Source of the DNA: Methylotenera_A sp046598525 | GTDB lineage: Bacteria > Pseudomonadota > Gammaproteobacteria > Burkholderiales > Methylophilaceae | Assembly (NCBI GenBank): GCA_046598525.1 | Contig: JBKJIJ010000008.1 | Coordinates: 1 to 64,000, forward strand | Length of the DNA: 64,000 nt | Direction of reading: 5' to 3' | In this document: piece by piece, positions 6,876 through 15,216 of the stretch | How the letters are laid out: each line of letters starts with the position of its first letter | Position numbering within the stretch: position 1 is the stretch's first letter | Program-made: the position numbers and the translations under genes | The notes under the pieces: generated by a model | The model's input: only the letters and a program-made list of their open reading frames with translations | Told to the model about the DNA's origin: nothing | Databases searched by the model: none

Positions 6876-9464
6876 CTAAACCACTTCAGCAATCGGAATC
6901 ACTTTTTTACCTGAGCTTAAGGTATCTAACGCTGCTTTGTATTCGGTCATTTGGTCAAAGTTTAAATATTTATAAATTTCAGCGGTGTTGGCTAGTTTAT
7001 TGCCCACCGTTTCCATATATTCGGCATGGCTTGGCATACGGCCTAATTTAGCGCACACCGCCGCTAACTCGGCTGAACCCAAGTAAACACGCGCATCTTT
7101 ACCCATACGGTTATCAAAGTTGCGTGTTGAGGTAGAAAATACAGTGGCTTTATCGGCCACGCGCGCTTGATTGCCCATGCATAAACTGCAACCAGGGATT
7201 TCTGTACGCGCGCCAGCAATACCGAATACAGAATAAACGCCTTCATCACGCAATTGTGCTTCATCCATACGTGTTGGCGGCGCAATCCATAAACGGGTTG
7301 GAATATTACCTGTGCCTTCTAACACTTTTGCGGCAGCGCGATAATGGCCGATATTGGTCATGCAGCTACCAATAAATACTTCGTCTATTTTATCGCCCAC
7401 CACTGCCGACATCGGCTTGATGTCATCTGGGTCATTCGGGCAAGCCACAAGCGGTTCTTTAATGGTTGCTAAATCAATCTCAATAATATGCGCATATTCC
7501 GCATCAGCATCTGGTTTTAGTAGCTCTGGTTTTGCCAACCAAGCTTGCATATTTTCAATACGGCGTTGCAAAGTACGTGCATCTTCATAGCCGTTTTCAA
7601 TCATATTTTGCATCAGCACAATATTGGATTTTAAAAATTCAATCACTGGCGCTTCGGATAATAAAACGGTACAGCCGTTGGCAGAGCGTTCAGCAGAGGC
7701 ATCGGCAAACTCAAACGCTTGCTCAACTTTTAAATCGGGCAAGCCTTCAATCTCTAAAATGCGGCCGTTAAATACGTTCATTTTGTTGGTTTTTCCAACC
7801 GTCAACGTACCTTCTTGAATTGCCGCATAAGGAATCGCATTAACCAAATCGCGTAAAGTAATACCCGGTTGCATTTCGCCTTTAAAGCGCACCAATACAG
7901 ATTCTGGCATATCCAATGGCATAGCGCCTGTGGCAGCTGCAAAGGCCACCAAGCCAGAACCAGCAGGGAATGAAATACCAATTGGAAAACGCGTATGCGA
8001 ATCGCCGCCTGTACCCACCGTATCAGGCAAAATCAAACGATTTAACCATGAGTGAATCACACCATCACCTGGGCGCAATGAAACACCACCGCGGCTAGAC
8101 ATAAATTCTGGCAAGCTATGTTGTAATTTGATATCCACTGGTTTTGGATAAGCGGCGGTATGGCAAAAGCTTTGCATCACCAAATCACTGCTAAAACCTA
8201 AACAAGCTAATTCTTTTAGCTCATCGCGCGTCATGCCGCCTGTTGTATCTTGGCTGCCAACCGTAGTTGCTTTTGGCTCACAATACGTATTCGGGCGTAC
8301 GCCAGTGCCTTCTGGCAAACCGCAAGCGCGGCCGACCATTTTTTGTGCCAGCGTATAGCCTTTGGTTGAAACAACCGCAGGTGTAGCTTTAATGAAAATT
8401 TCGGTCTCAGGCAAGTTTAAAGCCTTGCGTGCATTGGCAGTTAAACCACGGCCAATAATCAAGGGAATACGGCCACCCGCACGCACTTCATCTGGTAAGG
8501 TAACGGGATTAATTTCAAAGGTAGAAATAATCTCACCCGTTTCATTCAGCACTTTTCCTTCATAGGGGAAAATCGTGATTTCATCGCCGGTTTGCATTTT
8601 GGATACATCGCATTGAATTGGCAATGCGCCTGAATCTTCTGCGGTATTAAAGAAAATCGGGGCGATTTTTGCGCCTAAAATCACGCCACCTGTGCGCTTA
8701 TTCGGGATATTCGGAATATCATTACCCATAAACCATTGCACTGAATTAATGGCTGATTTGCGTGAAGAACCCGTACCTACTACATCGCCCACATAAACCA
8801 ATGGCAAACCTTTTTGCTTTAATGTTTCAATTTTTGCTAAGCCATCTGGCATTTTATTCACTAGCATCGCTTTGGCATGCAATGGAATATCTGGGCGGCT
8901 CCAAGCGTCTTGCGCAGGGCTTAAATCATCGGTATTGGTTTCGCCATCTACTTTAAACACAATCATTTTCAACTGCTTGGCAAGCACTGGCTTGCTGGTA
9001 AACCATTCTGCATTAGCCCAAGATTCCATTAATTTTTTGGCATGCAGATTGCCATTTTTCATCAGAACATCTACATCATGGAATGCATCAAACATTAAAA
9101 TGGTGTTGCTTAAAGCAGTCACCGCATGCGCTGCCATTGGTGTACTTAATAGCTCAACCAAAGCTTGCACGTTGTAACCACCCAACATCGTGCCCAAGAG
9201 CTGTACAGCTTTTTCAGGTGTAATTACTGGTGAGCTAGCAATGCCTTTTGCAATATCGGCCAAAAATGCCGCTTTAACATAGGCGGCTGTATCTACACCA
9301 GCTGGGGTTTGATTTTCCAGCAAATCTAATAATTGGGCTTCATCTGATTTGGCTGGATTTTTAAGCAACTCAACCAGCTCAGCGACTTGCTCTGCTGATA
9401 ACGGTAATGGTGGAAGTTGAATAGCTGCGCGCTCTTGCACATGCGTTTGGTAGGCTTTTAACAT
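6876..9464 (-). CDS. acnB: Aconitate hydratase B / 2-methylisocitrate dehydratase
   Basis: AcnB is an iron-sulfur dehydratase that interconverts citrate and isocitrate and also hydrates 2-methylaconitate to 2-methylisocitrate. It therefore serves both the TCA and methylcitrate cycles. The 862-residue protein has the AcnB domain order: an N-terminal HEAT-like region, a swivel domain, then the catalytic domains. The three cluster cysteines are visible in GSCMTNIG (about 707) and GCSLCMGN (about 766 and 769). Length equals the E. coli enzyme. In this window it is the only partner able to complete the PrpD reaction, since no acnD or prpF is present. Confidence 0.97.
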   Translation of the reverse strand: MLKAYQTHVQERAAIQLPPLPLSAEQVAELVELLKNPAKSDEAQLLDLLENQTPAGVDTAAYVKAAFLADIAKGIASSPVITPEKAVQLLGTMLGGYNVQALVELLSTPMAAHAVTALSNTILMFDAFHDVDVLMKNGNLHAKKLMESWANAEWFTSKPVLAKQLKMIVFKVDGETNTDDLSPAQDAWSRPDIPLHAKAMLVNKMPDGLAKIETLKQKGLPLVYVGDVVGTGSSRKSAINSVQWFMGNDIPNIPNKRTGGVILGAKIAPIFFNTAEDSGALPIQCDVSKMQTGDEITIFPYEGKVLNETGEIISTFEINPVTLPDEVRAGGRIPLIIGRGLTANARKALNLPETEIFIKATPAVVSTKGYTLAQKMVGRACGLPEGTGVRPNTYCEPKATTVGSQDTTGGMTRDELKELACLGFSSDLVMQSFCHTAAYPKPVDIKLQHSLPEFMSSRGGVSLRPGDGVIHSWLNRLILPDTVGTGGDSHTRFPIGISFPAGSGLVAFAAATGAMPLDMPESVLVRFKGEMQPGITLRDLVNAIPYAAIQEGTLTVGKTNKMNVFNGRILEIEGLPDLKVEQAFEFADASAERSANGCTVLLSEAPVIEFLKSNIVLMQNMIENGYEDARTLQRRIENMQAWLAKPELLKPDADAEYAHIIEIDLATIKEPLVACPNDPDDIKPMSAVVGDKIDEVFIGSCMTNIGHYRAAAKVLEGTGNIPTRLWIAPPTRMDEAQLRDEGVYSVFGIAGARTEIPGCSLCMGNQARVADKATVFSTSTRNFDNRMGKDARVYLGSAELAAVCAKLGRMPSHAEYMETVGNKLANTAEIYKYLNFDQMTEYKAALDTLSSGKKVIPIAEVV

Positions 9465-9499
9465 GATGGTTTTTCAGGCTCGTTAGTAATTAATCGTGT

Positions 9500-9640
9500 G
9501 GGCATATTTATAAATCCAATTTTCGTCGTTATACGGCGTTGCTCATAAAAAATAATTCCTTACATATTAACTATATGCGGCGTCATTATTTTTTAATCGC
9601 GCCTTGTTTAACTTAGAAACTTGAATTTATAAACGCGCCC
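9500..9640 (-). repeat. Dispersed structured repeat, family A, copy 2 (inverted)
   Basis: This 141-bp element is in the opposite orientation to copies 1, 3, 4 and 5. The outer arms are GGGCATATTTATAAATCCAA and TTGAATTTATAAACGCGCCC. The inner arms are AAAAATAATT and ATTATTTTTT, and the core is CATATTAACTATATG. The conserved GGCGCGATT and GCAACGCCG pieces are present on its minus strand. It fills most of the gap between the EF-hand gene and acnB and is the only copy not abutting a stop codon. Confidence 0.83.
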
Positions 9641-9714
9641 AAATTATAAACTAGCCCGAATCGTCAGTCGTTTCACATTTGTAAAATCTTTAAAATGAAA
9701 CGCTTAAATTAAAG

Positions 9715-10104
9715 CTAGTAGGTTTTGTCTGTGTATAACTCTTTAGCAAACGGGGTGCTGCAGCTTTTACCCTTAGCTGATGCTTCCCATTTATCTAATA
9801 AATCTTTTTGGTATTCACTACCATGCAATGCAACCAAATAAGCGCGCACTTCAAACACATCGGCAAACCCGTTTTTATCGGTATCCATTTTAGCGATTTT
9901 GTCTTCTACCGTTGGGCCAGTGTACCTGCCGTCTTTGTCGGTTAAGTAATCCAGCACGCTTAACGTTTCTGAGCCAGCGTTTTCTGTATTAAGTGCAACT
10001 TCAACCGCGCTTGCCGCTGTGGCAATAAACAACAGAAAAATCGCGGTGGCGGTTTGTAATAATCGCACCATTATTTTGCCTACCGTCATTTTAGGATTCA
10101 TCAT
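9715..10104 (-). CDS. Secreted EF-hand protein
   Basis: A small protein of about 129 residues with an N-terminal signal sequence (LLQTATAIFLLFIATAASA). It has one canonical 12-residue EF-hand loop, DTDKNGFADVFE, with acidic ligands at positions 1, 3, 9 and 12 and glycine at 6. A second, degenerate acidic stretch lies earlier (DYLTDKDG). It probably binds Ca2+ in the periplasm; the partner is unknown. The start is taken at the ATG-ATG pair preceded by AAAGGCGGG, and the open frame extends 11 codons further upstream. The C terminus has a single cysteine (GKSCSTPF). Confidence 0.75.
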   Translation of the reverse strand: MMNPKMTVGKIMVRLLQTATAIFLLFIATAASAVEVALNTENAGSETLSVLDYLTDKDGRYTGPTVEDKIAKMDTDKNGFADVFEVRAYLVALHGSEYQKDLLDKWEASAKGKSCSTPFAKELYTDKTY

Positions 10105-10252
10105 ATCAAGCCCGCCTTTGGTTAAAACCATCATCATTATGACCGATGTTATAACTAAAAGTGCATGGCAATCTGTGACTTAAGGCACATGTTCTTAAAT
10201 ATTTAGCTCAGTATTTACAATACTATGTATGAAACAAAATCATTTCAATTTC

Positions 10253-10290
10253 AAAAAAAACCTCACCTCGTAATTTCCGCTTTCGCGAGG
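10253..10290 (-). terminator. Hairpin plus T8 downstream of fumA
   Basis: On the minus strand, CCTCG and CGAGG pair around a 15-base loop, followed after five bases by eight T residues. The loop region looks like half of a REP palindrome (GCGAAAGCGG). It is a plausible intrinsic terminator for fumA, although the spacing from stem to T run is longer than ideal. Confidence 0.45.
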
Positions 10291-10292
10291 AT

Positions 10293-10328
10293 GACGGAAG
10301 TGTAAATTTTCAATCTGACATTTCCGTC
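10293..10328 (-). repeat. Imperfect hairpin just after fumA stop
   Basis: The arms GACGGAAGTG and CATTTCCGTC pair over 10 bases with one G-T pair around a 16-base spacer, eight bases past the fumA stop codon. Together with the adjacent T-run hairpin it may form a two-stem 3' end. Confidence 0.4.
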
Positions 10329-10335
10329 AAAAAAA

Positions 10336-11886
10336 TTAAATTAAAGCTTTAATTTCAATCACTTTTTGTTTAGCAATCTTTTGCTGCCACATTGCAGGCC
10401 CCGTTTTATGTACTGATTCACCCATCGCGCTTACTGCGACCGTTACGGGCATATCCACTACATCAAATTCGTAAATCGCTTCCATGCCTAAATCTTCAAA
10501 CGCAATTACTCGCGATTTCTTGATGGCTTTGCTCACCAAAAATGCGGCGCCACCTACTGCCATTAAATACACAGATTTATATTTTTTAATTACCTCAAGC
10601 GCCTCATCGCCGCGCTCTGCTTTACCAATACTGCCCAGCAAATTAAGCTTACCCAGCATTAATTCGGTGTAGTCATCCATACGTGTAGCAGTGGTAGGGC
10701 CTGCTGGGCCTACCGCTTCGCCAGCAACCGCATCCACAGGGCCTACATAATAAATAAATCGATTGCTCAAATCGACTGGCAATTTTTCACCTTTTGCCAG
10801 CATATTGGCAATACGTTTATGTGCCGCATCACGCCCAGTTAGGATTTTCCCTGTTAACAATAGCGTTTCACCTGCCTGCCAATGCCCAATATCCGCCTTG
10901 CTTAAACTATCAACATTAACCCTTTTTGCTTGCGCGCTTGGCGCCCAATGCACATCTGGGTAAGTGCTTAAATCTGGTGGCGTTAATTCTGCCGCACCGC
11001 TACCATCTAAAACAAAATGCACATGCCTTGTGGCCGCGCAATTGGGAATAATCGCTACTGGCAAGCTGGCGGCATGGGTTGGATAGTCTAAAATCTTCAC
11101 ATCCAAAACAGTTGCCAAGCCACCCAAACCTTGCGCGCCAATGCCTAAATTATTCACTTTCTCGAAAATCTCTAAACGTAATTCTTCAATCTTATTTAAG
11201 CTTTGCGTATCTTTCAACTTCAGCTCATGCATATCAATCGGCGCCATTAGTGATTCTTTTGCCATCAGCATGGCCTTTTCTGCACTACCGCCAATGCCAA
11301 TGCCCAGCATGCCTGGCGGGCACCAACCCGCACCCATTTGGGGCACAACTTCCAATATCCAATCCACTATTGAATCATTCGGATTCAACATTGCCAGCTT
11401 GGCTTTATTCTCTGAACCACCGCCTTTTGCGGCAATACTCACCTCGACTTTGTCGCCGGCCACTAGTGAAACATGTACCACAGCAGGCGTATTATCCTTA
11501 GTATTGGCGCGCTTTCCAGCAGGGTCGGTCACTAAAGAGGCACGTAATTTATTCTCTGGCAACAAATAAGCGCGGCGCACACCTTCGTTTACCATTTGCT
11601 CAATATCTAGTTGAACGATATCAAGGCCTGTATCCCATTTCACCTGCATGCCTACTTTAACAAAAGCAACAACAATGCCAGTATCCTGACAAATTGGACG
11701 CTTGCCTTCTGCACACATTCTGGAGTTGGTCAGTATCTGCGCAATCGCATCTTTAGCCGCAGGCGACTGTTCTAATTTGTAAGCTTCGCCTAAAGCCTGA
11801 ATATAATCAGCTGGGTGGTAATACGAAATATATTGCAGCGCATCACTGACACTTTGAATAAAGTCGGCTTGTTTAATGGTGGTCAT
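10336..11886 (-). CDS. fumA: Fumarate hydratase, class I (iron-sulfur)
   Basis: Reversibly hydrates fumarate to malate, linking succinate dehydrogenase to malic enzyme. The 516-residue protein is a single-chain class I enzyme with both the alpha (N-terminal) and beta (C-terminal) parts. Cluster-ligand candidates are in RPICQDTG, GWCPPG and PNCAATRH. The C-terminal half has GPVDAVAGEAVGPAGPTTATR, typical of the beta part (quoted in pieces: GPVDAV, GPAGPTTATR). It is oxygen-sensitive in characterised relatives. It lies six bases downstream of the acyl-CoA synthetase gene and so is probably in the same transcript. Confidence 0.95.
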   Translation of the reverse strand: MTTIKQADFIQSVSDALQYISYYHPADYIQALGEAYKLEQSPAAKDAIAQILTNSRMCAEGKRPICQDTGIVVAFVKVGMQVKWDTGLDIVQLDIEQMVNEGVRRAYLLPENKLRASLVTDPAGKRANTKDNTPAVVHVSLVAGDKVEVSIAAKGGGSENKAKLAMLNPNDSIVDWILEVVPQMGAGWCPPGMLGIGIGGSAEKAMLMAKESLMAPIDMHELKLKDTQSLNKIEELRLEIFEKVNNLGIGAQGLGGLATVLDVKILDYPTHAASLPVAIIPNCAATRHVHFVLDGSGAAELTPPDLSTYPDVHWAPSAQAKRVNVDSLSKADIGHWQAGETLLLTGKILTGRDAAHKRIANMLAKGEKLPVDLSNRFIYYVGPVDAVAGEAVGPAGPTTATRMDDYTELMLGKLNLLGSIGKAERGDEALEVIKKYKSVYLMAVGGAAFLVSKAIKKSRVIAFEDLGMEAIYEFDVVDMPVTVAVSAMGESVHKTGPAMWQQKIAKQKVIEIKALI

Positions 11887-11892
11887 TTTTAA

Positions 11893-13539
11893 TTATCGCG
11901 TGGATTTTGCAATAGCAATATTGGGGCTAATGTCTTTACGCAAGATTTTACCATTTTTGGTGCGCGGGAAATCGTTAGCCAAATACACCGTTTTAGGCGT
12001 TTTGTAGGCGGCCAAATGCTGTTTGCCAAAAGCCAATAAGTCATCTGGGCTGGTATTAGCTTCTGGTTTTAAAATCACATAAATCACCACTAACAATTTA
12101 TCTTTTTCAATTTCCTCGCCTACTGCGGCGCAATCGGCCACATCGGGATGGCCTTTATACACGCGCTCTATCTCATAAGGCGATACACGATAGCCAAAGC
12201 TTTTAATAATGTCATCTTTACGGCCTAAAAACCAAATATAGCCATCTGCATCGTATTTGGCGTAATCTCCTGTGAAAAAGTAGCCATCACGCTTATATTT
12301 TGCTGTTTCTTCGGCTAAATCCCAATAATTTAAAAATACACCGGGGTCATCTAGCGGCACACTAATCATGCCCTCTTCGCCCACAGCCACTGGCTCTAAG
12401 GTTTCTGGATTAAGCAATTGAATAGCATGCCCTGGCTGTGGAAAACCCGCAGAACCTGGGCGAATTGGGCGAAATTGGCTTTGGCTTAAATAGTAAGAAA
12501 ACTCACTCATGCCAACGGCTTCATAAATATTCAAGCCAAAACGCGCATGCCACTGGGTCAATACCTCATCAGACAAATGCTCACCCGCGCTCATATAATG
12601 GCGCATGCTTGGCAACTCGGCTTGACCAGCGGTCGTTTTTTGCAGCAATTGGCGGTAAATTGTGGGCACGCCAATAAAGATAGTGGCTTGATGTTTTTGA
12701 ATTAAATCCAGCCATTTTTGGGCATCATTTTTGCCTTCATGCACAATCACCGTTTTGCCTAGATAAAGCGGATCCATCAAGCCAGTGCCTAGTACATAGG
12801 TCCAGTTGAACTTACCCGAATGCATAATGCGGTCGGTTGTGGTGTCAGAATAATTAAACCAATATTGCGCCGCAGGCTGGCGACCAAGCAAAGCGCGGTG
12901 CGCATGCAACACCCCTTTCGGATAGCCAGTCGTGCCAGAGGTATAGACTAAATAAGCAGGGTCTTCTGCTTGTGTGCGATGCGATTGATCAAATTTGTGC
13001 GTCACCGCTAAACTGTTTTCTAAGCCAAGCACATTTAAGTGTGCATGCGGCTGAGTATCAGTGGTTTGCGATAAAAGTACATGGTTTAAATTAGGCATAT
13101 TTTTTAAATCGGCGACCAACTGCGATTCCATCGCATACCATGCTGGCGCATCTGTCACCAACACCGTTGCGCCAGAATCTTTAGCCAAATAAGCCACTTC
13201 TTCAGCCGTTAACAAAGTAGAAGTCGGCACTGAAATCGCACCCATTTTCATGGCGCCTAAAAAAGCGATTGGATAATCCAAACTATTAGGCAAACGAATC
13301 AGCACGCGATCGCCCACTTTTACGTTTAAATTGCGCAGTAATTGTGCAAATTGGTCCGTTTTATGTGCCAGCTCAGTAAATGTAATTTGGGAAGTGCCAA
13401 GCGCATCGTCTTCTACAATCATGGCAATATTATCCGCTTGTGGCGTGCCTAGATGTTTATCCGTGCAAGCCACGCCAATATTAAAGTGGCTGGGGATTTG
13501 CCATTGCCATTCTGGAAACTGTTCAAATTTTTGTGTCAT
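11893..13539 (-). CDS. AMP-forming acyl-CoA synthetase
   Basis: An adenylate-forming ligase of 548 residues that activates a carboxylic acid to its CoA thioester with ATP. The P-loop-like motif YTSGTTGYPKG lies near residue 198, the hinge motif FLGRKDD near 440, and the C-terminal catalytic lysine in RTKNGKILRK near 530. The family resembles acyl/benzoate-type ligases rather than PrpE or Acs, so the substrate cannot be read from sequence. The surrounding genes make propionate, mesaconate or another short acid attractive candidates, which is inference. It is probably co-transcribed with fumA. Confidence 0.88.
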   Translation of the reverse strand: MTQKFEQFPEWQWQIPSHFNIGVACTDKHLGTPQADNIAMIVEDDALGTSQITFTELAHKTDQFAQLLRNLNVKVGDRVLIRLPNSLDYPIAFLGAMKMGAISVPTSTLLTAEEVAYLAKDSGATVLVTDAPAWYAMESQLVADLKNMPNLNHVLLSQTTDTQPHAHLNVLGLENSLAVTHKFDQSHRTQAEDPAYLVYTSGTTGYPKGVLHAHRALLGRQPAAQYWFNYSDTTTDRIMHSGKFNWTYVLGTGLMDPLYLGKTVIVHEGKNDAQKWLDLIQKHQATIFIGVPTIYRQLLQKTTAGQAELPSMRHYMSAGEHLSDEVLTQWHARFGLNIYEAVGMSEFSYYLSQSQFRPIRPGSAGFPQPGHAIQLLNPETLEPVAVGEEGMISVPLDDPGVFLNYWDLAEETAKYKRDGYFFTGDYAKYDADGYIWFLGRKDDIIKSFGYRVSPYEIERVYKGHPDVADCAAVGEEIEKDKLLVVIYVILKPEANTSPDDLLAFGKQHLAAYKTPKTVYLANDFPRTKNGKILRKDISPNIAIAKSTR

Positions 13540-13573
13540 TTAGTTTTCATTTCTTTAACAATTTTCTTTAATT

Positions 13574-13656
13574 CCGTCATTCTGAGTCGGTTTTTGGGCG
13601 AAGAATCCAGAAGTTGAAACGCTGTAATGGATTCTTCGCTTTGTTCAGAATTACGG
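13574..13656. repeat. Family B palindromic repeat, copy 1
   Basis: An 83-bp imperfect hairpin. It begins CCGTCATTCTGAG, contains GAAGAATCCAG and its inverse TGGATTCTTCGC, and ends TTCAGAATTACGG. Four related copies lie at 26011, 42598, 45584 and 49585. Confidence 0.85.
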
Positions 13657-13677
13657 ATGTGAAATCAAACAAATTAC

Positions 13678-13717
13678 GCCCCTCTCCCCAACCCTCTCCC
13701 GCTTGCGGGCGAGGGGC
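13678..13717. repeat. Short GC-rich palindrome
   Basis: GCCCCTCTCCCC at one end pairs with GGGCGAGGGGC at the other around CCCGCTTGCGGG. This CCCTCTCCC-type hairpin occurs in many proteobacterial genomes. Only one copy is seen here. It may help terminate the upstream citE transcript or simply be a REP-like sequence. Confidence 0.6.
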
Positions 13718-13747
13718 TAAGTTCGCACAGCTTATTCAAATTAGTTA

Positions 13748-14860
13748 CTAGAGCAAAACACCGTATGGCCAGTTCTGACGCACCACTTGCGCTGGTAATT
13801 GCTCTAGCACATGCACCGCAAACTCTTTATCCGATGTTTTTAATGCACGTAAGGCATGCGCGCGCAGCAAGGTTTGCAGCGCTTTACCAAACATGGGCGG
13901 GTCTAACATTTCGCCTTCAAATTTAATCGCACCGCCAAGCAATGCATCTGCAGCGATTGCGGCTTTTAAAATCCCCACTTTTTGCGCCACTTCGGTAGGC
14001 GATGGCGTGTAAGCGGTTTTACATAAATGAATATGGCCTGGATGAATCACCTGCTTGCCTGTTAGGCCCATCGCGGCTTCTTGGCAAGCGTGTTTATACA
14101 CAATGCGCGATTCATTATCGCCATGCAAATCCAGCCAGCGGCGTACATCGTGCGGCTCTAAAAATTTTTCTGGCATGATATTTTGACCAATTAGCGTTTC
14201 AACCCCGCCAATCACGCCTTTACCAGCAATACGCGCCTCAAACATTAGCTGATTCATGTAAAACTGCAGCTCTTCAATCCAGCCTTCGGCCGTAATATGA
14301 ATGCCCATGGCTTTTGAAAAATCGTGTATACCAAACACCACATGCTTTACCGTGTTGTATTGCATTAATTCTGGCGCGATTTTCAGCGATTTTGGATGTT
14401 CGATAATCGGCTGAATGGTGATATGCGGATTAACACTTAACAATAAGCTGGATAAATCGCGCACTTCGGCTGCGCCATATACTTCGCCCGCTTTGGCCAG
14501 CATCACCACATCAATATAGTCGCCCATATCGCGCACCAGCTGCATATCTTGCTCATATTCATCGGTGCGAAATGAGTTACAGCGGATGGCAATCGTCACG
14601 CGTTCGTTCACTTTACGTAGCGCTGGCAATTCATTGCGCAGCAAATCGCGGCTCATTTCTTTTTGACGGCAGCCATCTTCTAAGTCAAAAATCAGCGTAT
14701 GTGCGATGGTGTTATGCGCATGTTTTTTCATGCGCGCGGCGGCTTGGGTGACATCTTCATAAATGCCCAAGCTGGGTGCGTATTTCACAGGCGGGTAATA
14801 CAACTGAATACCAGGCCAATAGTCGCCTAGCGGGTTACATGTATGTGTTATTTCAGTCAT
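13748..14860 (-). CDS. HpcH/HpaI aldolase / citrate lyase (CitE) family protein
   Basis: A 370-residue CitE-superfamily TIM-barrel protein expected to cleave or form a C-C bond in a CoA ester or 2-oxo acid. Metal-site motifs are intact: FDLEDGCRQKE near residue 60, IIEHPKSL near 150 and FGIHDFSKAMG near 175. It is longer than typical malyl-CoA lyases, and the reaction is not identifiable from sequence. It is the last gene of the maeB-sdhCDAB-sdhE set, 65 bases after sdhE, with a strong AAGGAAGG ribosome site. Co-location with sdh suggests a role in C4/C5 acid metabolism. Confidence 0.87.
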   Translation of the reverse strand: MTEITHTCNPLGDYWPGIQLYYPPVKYAPSLGIYEDVTQAAARMKKHAHNTIAHTLIFDLEDGCRQKEMSRDLLRNELPALRKVNERVTIAIRCNSFRTDEYEQDMQLVRDMGDYIDVVMLAKAGEVYGAAEVRDLSSLLLSVNPHITIQPIIEHPKSLKIAPELMQYNTVKHVVFGIHDFSKAMGIHITAEGWIEELQFYMNQLMFEARIAGKGVIGGVETLIGQNIMPEKFLEPHDVRRWLDLHGDNESRIVYKHACQEAAMGLTGKQVIHPGHIHLCKTAYTPSPTEVAQKVGILKAAIAADALLGGAIKFEGEMLDPPMFGKALQTLLRAHALRALKTSDKEFAVHVLEQLPAQVVRQNWPYGVLL

Positions 14861-14925
14861 TGCGTACCTTCCTTTTTTTATTGCCTTTTTAGCTTGCCTT
14901 TATCGTACTAATTTATGCAAACGTC

Positions 14926-15198
14926 CTAATGAACTTGCTTTAAAAATCTTATCTTATTCACCACATCCGCCGTATCGGCATTTTTTGGTGTGATTTTGTC
15001 GCTAGAAACCAAGGTCCAAAAATCGTTATCGGGCAACTCTAGCAAATCATCAAATGCCTGTAATTGCGCTAAGGTTAAGCCATTAAAATGTAGAGCAATA
15101 AAACGTTGCAGCACAATATCCAGCTCTAACATGCCGCGCCTGCAACGCCAAGCTAAGCGCCGCAGTTCGGCATCTTTCATATCTTCTGCATTTAACAT
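14926..15198 (-). CDS. sdhE: Succinate dehydrogenase flavinylation/assembly factor SdhE
   Basis: A 90-residue antitoxin CptB/SdhE-family protein that promotes covalent FAD attachment to SdhA. The signature RGMLELD (the RGxxE motif) is present near residue 20, following WRCRR. Length is typical. It sits 18 bases downstream of sdhB, the usual place for this gene in betaproteobacteria. Confidence 0.93.
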   Translation of the reverse strand: MLNAEDMKDAELRRLAWRCRRGMLELDIVLQRFIALHFNGLTLAQLQAFDDLLELPDNDFWTLVSSDKITPKNADTADVVNKIRFLKQVH

Positions 15199-15216
15199 AT
15201 TGATTAGCCTAATTAA

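Noticed and set aside
6876..9464. Reading acnB as AcnD (Fe/S 2-methylcitrate dehydratase)
   Set aside because: Domain order and length match AcnB, and prpD is present with no prpF.
11079..11569. 140-codon frames opposite fumA
   Set aside because: fumA is intact in the other strand; the frames lack start signals and any domain.
13678..13717. Possible CRISPR or tandem array from the many palindromes
   Set aside because: The repeats are single dispersed hairpins without regular spacers; no cas genes are present.
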